A stretch of DNA of 64,000 nucleotides from FEN-1219 sp964503125 (GTDB lineage Bacteria > Pseudomonadota > Gammaproteobacteria > Steroidobacterales > Rariloculaceae), in the NCBI GenBank assembly GCA_964503125.1, contig CAZCZE010000010.1:1-64000 (forward strand), given 5' to 3'. The notes beneath the pieces are model-generated. The model worked only from the letters and a program-made list of their open reading frames with translations. It was not told the origin of the DNA and searched no databases. Shown in pieces: positions 58,002-64,000 of the stretch (positions are counted from its first letter, which is position 1; every line of letters starts with the position of its first letter). The translations under genes and the position numbers were made by a program.

Positions 58002-58334
58002 ATGCCCGAAGAGACGATGGTCGTCTTGACGACTTGCGGTAATGACGAGGACGCCGGCGCCCTGGCGCGGCTGCTCGTCGAGCGGCGCCTCGCGGCCTGC
58101 GTCAACGCCGTGAGCCAAGTAGCGTCGACCTACCGCTGGAAGGGCGAGGTTCAGCAGGATCGGGAGACTCTGTTGATCATCAAGACGACGGCCCCGCGGC
58201 TCGCCGCGCTGGAGCAGGCGATCCGCGAGCACTCGAAGTACGAGTTGCCCGAGGTCATCGCATTGCCCGTCACGGCGGGTACCGCGGACTATCTCGCGTG
58301 GGTCGGGGAATCCGTCGCCGAGTTCAAGGACTAA
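58002..58334 (+). CDS. cutA: Divalent-cation tolerance protein CutA
   Basis: A 110-aa trimeric protein: MVVLTTCGNDEDAGALARLL, ERRLAACVNAVSQVASTYRW and ALPVTAGTADYLAWVGESV. Role in copper tolerance is historical; the true function is unclear. ATG 58002 is chosen; the frame is open upstream to 57915 with no family similarity. It is divergent from groESL and 7 nt upstream of dsbD, the usual cutA-dsbD pair. Confidence 0.93.
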   Translation: MPEETMVVLTTCGNDEDAGALARLLVERRLAACVNAVSQVASTYRWKGEVQQDRETLLIIKTTAPRLAALEQAIREHSKYELPEVIALPVTAGTADYLAWVGESVAEFKD

Positions 58335-58341
58335 CGCTGTC

Positions 58342-60549
58342 ATGACGCGTTTCGCACCGAGACTGTGGATTGCCTGCCTGGCGCTCGGCGCCGGCTGCAC
58401 GTCGCGCGCGCAGCAAGACCCGCCGCCCCCGCCGGAAGAGGTCTTCATTTATACGGTGCGGGCCGACGCGGAGCGCGTCTATCTCGACTTCGACGTGCGC
58501 GAAGGCTACTACCTGTATAGGTCGCGCTTCGGCTTCGACAGCGCCACGAGCGGCGTCGCGCTCGGCGCCGCGAGGTTCCCGCGCGGCGAGACCCACACCG
58601 ACGAGTTCTTCGGCGAGCAGGAAATCTATCGCGGCGAGTTCGCGGTCGCGATTCCCTATCGCCGCTCGGCGCCCGTCGAGCAACTCGACCTCAAGCTCGA
58701 GCTCCAGGGCTGTGCCGACTTCGGGCTCTGCTATTTGCCGCAGGACTGGGACGCGACCGTCGCCTTGCCGCCGGCATCGCTGTTCGACTTCACGCCGGGA
58801 GCGTCGACGGTCGACGGCGACCAGTTGCCCGTCGACGACGCGTTCACGATGAACGCCCGCTTCGACAAGGCGAACGAGCTCACGGTCGCCTGGCAGATTG
58901 CGCCGGGTTACTACCTGTACCGCGACAAGCTCACGTTCGCCGTCGACGGCGCCATCGGCCTCGGGACGGCGAAGCTGCCCGAGGGCGTCGCGCACCGCGA
59001 TGACAACTTCGGCGACGTCGAAGTGTTCTACGACTACGTCGAAGTCAAGGTGCCGTTCTCGCGCGCGAGCCCGGCTGCGCTCGACGTCACGCTGACGGCC
59101 GGATTTCAGGGTTGTAAAGAAGCCAGCATCTGCTATCCGCCCGGCGAGCAGACGATGGCTCTCGTCTTGCCGGCGACGAGCGAGTTTCCGGCCGCCACGG
59201 CACCCGGGGACGGCGAGGAGCTCGTCTCGGAGCAGGACCGGTGGTTCGACCGCGCAGTTGGCGGTTCGTGGTGGCTGTTGCTCGGTTGGTTCTACATCGG
59301 CGGACTCGGGGTCTCGATGACGGGCTGCGTGCTACCGATGGTGCCGATCCTTTCGAGCATCATCGTGGGTCACGGACCGACGACGTCGATGCGCAGCTTC
59401 CTGCTGTCGCTGAGCTACGTGCTCGGCATGGCCGTGACCTACACGATAGCCGGCGCGATCGCGGCGCTCGTTGGGGGGCAGGTCCAGGCGATCTTCCAAG
59501 AGCCCTGGATCATCAGCTTGTTCGCCGCACTGTTCGTCGGCCTCGCGCTCGGAATGTTCGGCGTATACGACCTGCAGATGCCGTCGGCGATCCAAACGCG
59601 GGTCTCGATGCTCGCAAACCGACAGCGGGGCGGCACGTATGTCGGCACGGCGTTCATCGGCGCGTTGACGTCATTGATCGTCACCGCGTGCGTCGCTCCC
59701 GTGCTTTTCGCCGCGCTCACGGTGATCAGCCAAACCGGCGACGTTGCGCGCGGCGCCGGAGCGCTGTTCGCTCTGAGCATCGGCATGGGCACGCCGCTCT
59801 TGATCGTCGGCGCGTCGGCCGGGTACTTGCTCCCGAGAGTCGGCCCGTGGATGAACACCGTGAAGGCGGCGTTCGGCGTCGTGATGCTGGGCGTGGCGAT
59901 CTGGCTGCTCGAAAGGATCCTGCCGGACGCCGTGGGATTGACGCTCTGGGCCTTGCTCGTCTTCTTGACGGGCGTGTTCCTCGGGGCCTTCGAGGCGTTG
60001 CCGGCCGCACCGACTCCGATGCGACGCCTCGCGAAGGGGATCGGCGTGCTGGCCTGCCTCTACGGCGCACTGCTGCTCATCGGCGCGACCTTGGGCGGCG
60101 ACGATCCGTTACGCCCATTTCCGCAAGGCGCGACGGGCCGCGTCTCGGCCGGCGGCGAGCTCGCGGCGCGGAGGCAAGACGGCCTCGAGTTTCGCGATAT
60201 CGAGACCGTCGCCGAGCTCGACGCAGCGCTCGGCGAAGCCCAGGCCGCGAATCGGCCCGTGATGCTAGACTTCACGGCTGAGTGGTGTGTCGCCTGCCGC
60301 GAGATGGAGGAGTACACGTTCCCCGACGCAGGGGTGATGGGCGCGCTGCAACCGTTTATGTTGTTGCGCGCCGACGTGACGGATAACAATGACGATGACC
60401 AAGCGCTGCTCCAACGTTTCCGCAGCTTCGGGCCGCCGACGATCGCTTTCTTCGACTCCACGGGCGCCGAGCGCGAGAACTACAAGCTCGTGGGCTTCGT
60501 GCCCGCAGACGAGTTCCGCGACCACGTCCTGCGTCTCGCCGCTCTCTGA
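58342..60549 (+). CDS. dsbD: Thiol:disulfide interchange protein DsbD with duplicated N-terminal domain
   Basis: Moves electrons from cytoplasmic thioredoxin to the periplasm. At 735 aa it is longer than the roughly 565-600 aa norm. After a signal peptide come two DsbD-alpha-type domains in tandem: EEVFIYTVRADAERVYLDFD up to QGCADFGLCYLPQ (about residues 30-155), and DDAFTMNARFDKANELTVAW up to QGCKEASICYPPG (about 170-280). Both keep the Cys pair. The membrane domain has its two redox cysteines (SMTGCVLPMVP, VTACVAPVLFA). The C-terminal thioredoxin domain has the active site TAEWCVACREME. Confidence 0.93.
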   Translation: MTRFAPRLWIACLALGAGCTSRAQQDPPPPPEEVFIYTVRADAERVYLDFDVREGYYLYRSRFGFDSATSGVALGAARFPRGETHTDEFFGEQEIYRGEFAVAIPYRRSAPVEQLDLKLELQGCADFGLCYLPQDWDATVALPPASLFDFTPGASTVDGDQLPVDDAFTMNARFDKANELTVAWQIAPGYYLYRDKLTFAVDGAIGLGTAKLPEGVAHRDDNFGDVEVFYDYVEVKVPFSRASPAALDVTLTAGFQGCKEASICYPPGEQTMALVLPATSEFPAATAPGDGEELVSEQDRWFDRAVGGSWWLLLGWFYIGGLGVSMTGCVLPMVPILSSIIVGHGPTTSMRSFLLSLSYVLGMAVTYTIAGAIAALVGGQVQAIFQEPWIISLFAALFVGLALGMFGVYDLQMPSAIQTRVSMLANRQRGGTYVGTAFIGALTSLIVTACVAPVLFAALTVISQTGDVARGAGALFALSIGMGTPLLIVGASAGYLLPRVGPWMNTVKAAFGVVMLGVAIWLLERILPDAVGLTLWALLVFLTGVFLGAFEALPAAPTPMRRLAKGIGVLACLYGALLLIGATLGGDDPLRPFPQGATGRVSAGGELAARRQDGLEFRDIETVAELDAALGEAQAANRPVMLDFTAEWCVACREMEEYTFPDAGVMGALQPFMLLRADVTDNNDDDQALLQRFRSFGPPTIAFFDSTGAERENYKLVGFVPADEFRDHVLRLAAL

Positions 60550-60632
60550 CGCGGGCATGGACGCGGGCAGGGATGCCCGCGGTAGAGCAACGCAGGAGCA
60601 GTTGCCGGGAGCGGTTGCCGAGGGCGTAAGCC

Positions 60633-61259
60633 GTGGCTAGGTCGCGGCCGACGCTCGTCACGGCCGCGCTCAGCGGCGCGGCCATTTTGGGGTACCTGAC
60701 CTACCGCGGCCTGCAACCGGAACCGCCGCTGGCGACCACGGCCGCCGAGTCGGAGACGCCCGCCGCCGCGAGCTCCGGCCCAAACATGGCCGCCACGTTG
60801 CCCGAGTTCTCGCTCGGCAACCTGGCCGGCGAGCCCCAGTCGATCCGCAGTTGGCCGGGCAAACCCTTGCTCATCAATTTCTGGGCCACGTGGTGCGGGC
60901 CTTGCTTGCGCGAGATCCCGATGCTCAAGGAGCTCCAGACCGGCAGGCCCGATCTTAAGGTCGTCGGCATCGCCATCGACAGGCGCGACGCCGTCGTCGA
61001 GTTTGCGGCCAAGATGGATTTCAACTACGCCATCCTCATCGGCCAAAGCGAGGCCTGGGAAGCCGCGGCGGCGCTCGGCGTCAACATCTACGCCCTGCCG
61101 TTCACGGTCTTCGCGGCCGCCGACGGCACGCTGCTGGGCGCCCATATGGGGGAGCTCCACGCCGAGCACCTGGATCGCTTCCGGGCGGTCGTCGACGACC
61201 TCGCCGCCGGCCGAATCACGGTCGAGGCCGCCAAAGAGCGCATCTCTGGGCCGATCTAG
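60633..61259 (+). CDS. TlpA-family thioredoxin-like protein
   Basis: A 208-aa membrane-anchored periplasmic thioredoxin: one N-terminal hydrophobic segment (LVTAALSGAAILGYLTYRG), an Ala/Ser-rich linker, then a TlpA-type domain with FWATWCGPCLREIPML as active site and the cis-Pro in NIYALPFTVF. Start is GTG 60633. Lying 83 nt after dsbD, it is a likely electron acceptor of DsbD, for example for cytochrome c maturation or oxidative repair. Confidence 0.9.
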   Translation: MARSRPTLVTAALSGAAILGYLTYRGLQPEPPLATTAAESETPAAASSGPNMAATLPEFSLGNLAGEPQSIRSWPGKPLLINFWATWCGPCLREIPMLKELQTGRPDLKVVGIAIDRRDAVVEFAAKMDFNYAILIGQSEAWEAAAALGVNIYALPFTVFAAADGTLLGAHMGELHAEHLDRFRAVVDDLAAGRITVEAAKERISGPI

Positions 61260-61341
61260 CGCGATTGTTGCGGCATAGTGCCGCTAATTGCGGCGAAAAA
61301 GGGTAAACTCGGCGGCATCGGCCCCGTTAGGGTATTGCCCA

Positions 61342-61791
61342 ATGGCCCGTCTTCTGCTGCTAAATGGCCCGAACCTCGGCCAACTGGGCCGCCGTGAGCC
61401 CGGCGTCTACGGCACCGCCTCCCTGGCAGACATCGAAACGACCCTGCGCGCCCAGGCCACCGCAGCCGGCCACGACCTCGTCACGTTCCAGAGCGACTCC
61501 GAGGCCGATCTCATCGGGCGCATCCACGCGGCCCGGGACGAGCAGGTCGCCGTCATTCTGTTCAATCCGGCAGCCTTCACGCATACCAGCATCGCGCTGC
61601 GCGACGCCCTGCTCGCTGCGCAGGTTCCGTTCATCGAGCTGCATCTGTCGAACGTCGCGGCCCGCGAGGCGTTCCGGCACCAGTCCTATTTCGCCGACAT
61701 CGCACTCGGCACGATCGCGGGCTTCGGCGTCACGAGCTACGAGCTCGCGTTGACCGCCGCGATCCGCCACTTGAGCAAACGGGGTAAGTGA
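61342..61791 (+). CDS. aroQ: Type II 3-dehydroquinate dehydratase
   Basis: Shikimate-pathway enzyme, 149 aa. Start LLLLNGPNLGQLGRREPGVY G (catalytic Tyr), FNPAAFTHTSIALRDAL, ELHLSNVAAREAFRHQSYF (catalytic His) are all present. The stop overlaps the accB start by 1 nt (TGATG), the standard aroQ-accB-accC order of Gammaproteobacteria. Confidence 0.97.
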   Translation: MARLLLLNGPNLGQLGRREPGVYGTASLADIETTLRAQATAAGHDLVTFQSDSEADLIGRIHAARDEQVAVILFNPAAFTHTSIALRDALLAAQVPFIELHLSNVAAREAFRHQSYFADIALGTIAGFGVTSYELALTAAIRHLSKRGK

Positions 61792-62237
61792 TGGACATAC
61801 GAAAAGTAAAAAAACTCATCGAGCTGCTCGAGGAATCGGGGGTCTCGGAGATCGAGATCTCGGAAGGCGAAGAGTCCGTCAGGATCAGCCGCTACCCCAA
61901 GACCGGCGCGATCACCGTCGCCCCGGCAGCGCAGACCGCGGCGCCGGCGCCGCCGGCCGCCCCGGCAGCGCCCGCCACGGCGGCGGCTAGCCCCGTGCGC
62001 GGCCAGCAGGTCACGGCGCCCATGGTCGGCACGTTCTACAGCGGTCCGGCACCCGGCGCGAAACCGTTCGTGGAGATCGGCACCGAGGTCAAGCCCGGCG
62101 ACACGCTCTGCGTCATCGAAGCCATGAAGATGATGAACCAGATCGAGTCGGAGTTCGCCGGCCGCATCGTCAGCATCCTCATCGAGAACGGCAGCCCGGT
62201 CGAGTTCGGCCAGACGCTGTTCGTCATCGAAGAATAG
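61791..62237 (+). CDS. accB: Acetyl-CoA carboxylase biotin carboxyl carrier protein
   Basis: A 148-aa BCCP: N-terminal helical part (MDIRKVKKLIELLEESGVSE, IEISEGEESVRISR), an Ala/Pro-rich linker, and a biotinyl domain with the biotin lysine in IEAMKMMNQIE and the thumb-like PGAKPFVEIGTEVKPGD. ATG 61791 is used; GTG 61788 would add one residue. accC follows 22 nt downstream. Confidence 0.96.
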   Translation: MDIRKVKKLIELLEESGVSEIEISEGEESVRISRYPKTGAITVAPAAQTAAPAPPAAPAAPATAAASPVRGQQVTAPMVGTFYSGPAPGAKPFVEIGTEVKPGDTLCVIEAMKMMNQIESEFAGRIVSILIENGSPVEFGQTLFVIEE

Positions 62238-62259
62238 CGGGCGCACGAGCCCCCATAAC

Positions 62260-63603
62260 ATGCTCGACAAAGTTCTGATCGCCAACCGCGGCGAGATCGC
62301 ACTTCGCATCTTCCGGGCCTGTCGCGAGCTCGGCATCAAGACCGTGGCCGTCCATTCGACGGCGGACACGACGCTCAAGCACGTGTTGCTCGCCGACGAA
62401 ACCGTCTGCATCGGCCCTCCCCGCTCGCAGCAGAGCTATCTCAACATGCCCGCGATCATCGCGGCCGCCGAAGTGACGGACGCGGTCGCGATCCATCCTG
62501 GCTACGGCTTCCTATCCGAGAACGCCGACTTCGCCGAGCGCGTCGAGGAGAGCGGCTTCATCTTCATCGGCCCCAAGCCCGAAACGATTCGCCTCATGGG
62601 CGACAAGGTGTCGGCCATCAAGACGATGAGCGAGGCCGGCGTATCCTGCGTGCCGGGCTCGGACGGCCCGCTCGGCGACGATCCGGAGGTGAACGCGCGG
62701 CTCGCGCGCGAGATCGGTTACCCCGTGATCATCAAGGCCGCGGCCGGCGGCGGCGGCCGCGGTATGCGCGTCGTCCACAGCGACGCCGCACTGTTCAACG
62801 CTGTCGCCATCACGCGCGCCGAGGCCCTGTCCGCGTTCGCTAACGATCAGGTCTACATGGAGAAGTTCCTCGATCACCCGCGCCACATCGAGTTTCAGGT
62901 GCTCGCCGACAGCCACGGCAACGCCGTGCACCTGGGCGAGCGCGACTGCTCGATGCAACGGCGTCACCAGAAAGTCGTCGAGGAATCGCCGGCCCCTGGT
63001 CTCGCCGAGGAGGAGCGACGGACCATGGGCCAACGTTGCGTCGAGGCCTGCCTCAAGATCGGCTATCGCGGCGCGGGCACGTTCGAGTTCCTCTACCAGG
63101 ACGGCCAGTTCTTCTTCATCGAGATGAATACGCGCGTCCAGGTGGAGCACCCCGTCACGGAGCTCGTCACGGGCATCGACATCGTCAAGATGCAGCTCGC
63201 GATCGCGGCCGGCGAGCGCCTAGCGTTCACGCAGGACGATGTCCGCTTGCGGGGCCATGCCATCGAGTGCCGCATCAATGCCGAGGATCCGAAGACGTTC
63301 GTGCCCTCACCGGGCACCGTGAGCCTCTGGCATCCGCCGGGCGGACCGGGCATTCGTGTCGATAGCCACATGTACAGCGGTTATTCCGTGCCACCCTACT
63401 ACGACTCGCTGATCGCGAAGGTCATCGCACACGGCGAGCATCGGCGTGCCGCCGTCGCGCGCATGACGACGGCGCTCCAGGAAATCGTCGTCGATGGCAT
63501 CAACACGAACATCCCGCTGCACCAGGAGATCTTTCAGCACGGGGCGTTCAAAGCCGGCGGCACCGACATTCACTACCTCGAGCGCCGCCTCGGCTTGAAG
63601 TAG
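62260..63603 (+). CDS. accC: Biotin carboxylase subunit of acetyl-CoA carboxylase
   Basis: A 447-aa ATP-grasp enzyme that carboxylates biotin on AccB. Seen are LIANRGEIALRIFRACRELG, IHPGYGFLSENADFAE, the glycine-rich loop IKAAAGGGGRGMRVV, ERDCSMQRRHQKVVEESPAP, and EMNTRVQVEHPVTELVTGID. Full length. It is followed 13 nt later by prmA. Confidence 0.98.
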   Translation: MLDKVLIANRGEIALRIFRACRELGIKTVAVHSTADTTLKHVLLADETVCIGPPRSQQSYLNMPAIIAAAEVTDAVAIHPGYGFLSENADFAERVEESGFIFIGPKPETIRLMGDKVSAIKTMSEAGVSCVPGSDGPLGDDPEVNARLAREIGYPVIIKAAAGGGGRGMRVVHSDAALFNAVAITRAEALSAFANDQVYMEKFLDHPRHIEFQVLADSHGNAVHLGERDCSMQRRHQKVVEESPAPGLAEEERRTMGQRCVEACLKIGYRGAGTFEFLYQDGQFFFIEMNTRVQVEHPVTELVTGIDIVKMQLAIAAGERLAFTQDDVRLRGHAIECRINAEDPKTFVPSPGTVSLWHPPGGPGIRVDSHMYSGYSVPPYYDSLIAKVIAHGEHRRAAVARMTTALQEIVVDGINTNIPLHQEIFQHGAFKAGGTDIHYLERRLGLK

Positions 63604-63616
63604 GCCGCGACTCGCC

Positions 63617-64000
63617 GTGAGTTTTCTTGTGCTGACGTTGCGAGCCTCCGCGATTGTGGTGCCGCGCGCCGAGGCGCTGCTCGAGCTCGCGGGCGCAGAA
63701 TCGGTCTCGCTGCACGACGCGGCCGACGACCCCGTGCTCGAGCCCGAGCCCAACACGGCGCCGCTGTGGCCGAACGTCGAGCTGCGAGCGTTGTTCCCCG
63801 CCGGCGCCGATCTCGGCGCGCTGCGGGCGCTGCTCGCCGGCTCGTGCGCCGCGGTAGGAATCGCGGTCAGCGTGCTCGACGACGAGGACTGGCGCGCCGG
63901 GATCGAACAGCGCTTCGCGGCGCGGCCGATCGGCCGCCGGCTGTGGCTCGCGCCCGCTGCGGACGCAGCCGTACCCCAAGGCCGGGCCGCGGTGCGGCTA
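63617..64000 (+). CDS. prmA: Ribosomal protein L11 methyltransferase, 5' part only
   Basis: From GTG 63617 the frame runs open to the window edge (128 codons): MSFLVLTLRASAIVVPRAEA, LLELAGAESVSLHDAADDPV and DDEDWRAGIEQRFAARPIG match the N-terminal domain of PrmA (WTREWMDxFxPxxFG-type region). The methyltransferase domain lies beyond the window. Its place after accC is conserved in Gammaproteobacteria. Confidence 0.88.
   Translation, partial: MSFLVLTLRASAIVVPRAEALLELAGAESVSLHDAADDPVLEPEPNTAPLWPNVELRALFPAGADLGALRALLAGSCAAVGIAVSVLDDEDWRAGIEQRFAARPIGRRLWLAPAADAAVPQGRAAVRL

Overview
The window looks like a piece of a GC-rich gammaproteobacterial chromosome. The grounds are an rrn operon with tRNA-Ile and tRNA-Ala in the spacer, the type IV pilus Chp chemosensory cluster next to gshB-tonB-yqgE-ruvX, a pilT/pilU-yggS-yggT block, lipopolysaccharide core genes (hldD, waaF, kdkA, two LpxL-type acyltransferases), glnE, a CIRCE-controlled groESL and aroQ-accB-accC-prmA. 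Gene order resembles Pseudomonas in several blocks but lacks pilK, chpB, pyrR/B/C, proC and ilvE at the usual places. I would guess a deep non-enteric lineage near Xanthomonadales/Nevskiales/Steroidobacterales; this is inference from gene content. No phage, transposase, integrase or CRISPR array is visible.

Layout. 1-4.8 kb: an rrn operon on the minus strand (promoter, boxB/boxA leader, 16S, tRNA-Ile, tRNA-Ala, 23S cut by the window edge); the 23S carries a large insertion in helix 25. 5-15 kb: M23 peptidase, convergent ppk/ppx, a minus-strand run erpA-bactofilin-DUF6776-rppH-(GGDEF relic)-tyrA, then fghA and pdxH. 15-21.4 kb: a CPXCG protein, a propeller-amidohydrolase, an AT-rich non-coding island ending in a terminator, an HExxH membrane protein, cobalamin adenosyltransferase, ampD, rsmE.

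21.4-38.3 kb is the type IV pilus region. pilG-pilH-pilI-pilJ-chpA-chpC form one tightly packed minus-strand operon. Divergent from it run gshB, a TonB3-like protein, yqgE, ruvX and a PyrK-like reductase. A 26-bp inverted-repeat element follows, then three PilT/PilU-family ATPases in tandem. The chemosensory array would sense through PilJ/ChpA and act through PilG/PilH on pilus motors that include these three ATPases.

38.3-49 kb: yggS, yggT, a DUF4426 lipoprotein, hydrolase-htpG, an orphan ParA beside a small protein, ppnN, an L,D-transpeptidase, two acyltransferases and mscL. 49-55 kb: LPS core genes kdkA-waaF-hldD, a zinc-finger protein and glnE. 55-64 kb: a DUF6152 pair with a probable frameshift, groESL, cutA, a DsbD with a duplicated N-terminal domain, a TlpA thioredoxin, aroQ-accB-accC and the start of prmA.

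Most of the window is housekeeping. The observations most worth following are the helix-25 insertion, the 26-bp inverted repeat before the pilus ATPases, the three tandem retraction-type ATPases, the 18-nt repeats forced into the WaaF N-terminus, the AT-rich island at 18.0-18.5 kb and the orphan ParA with its small partner candidate.
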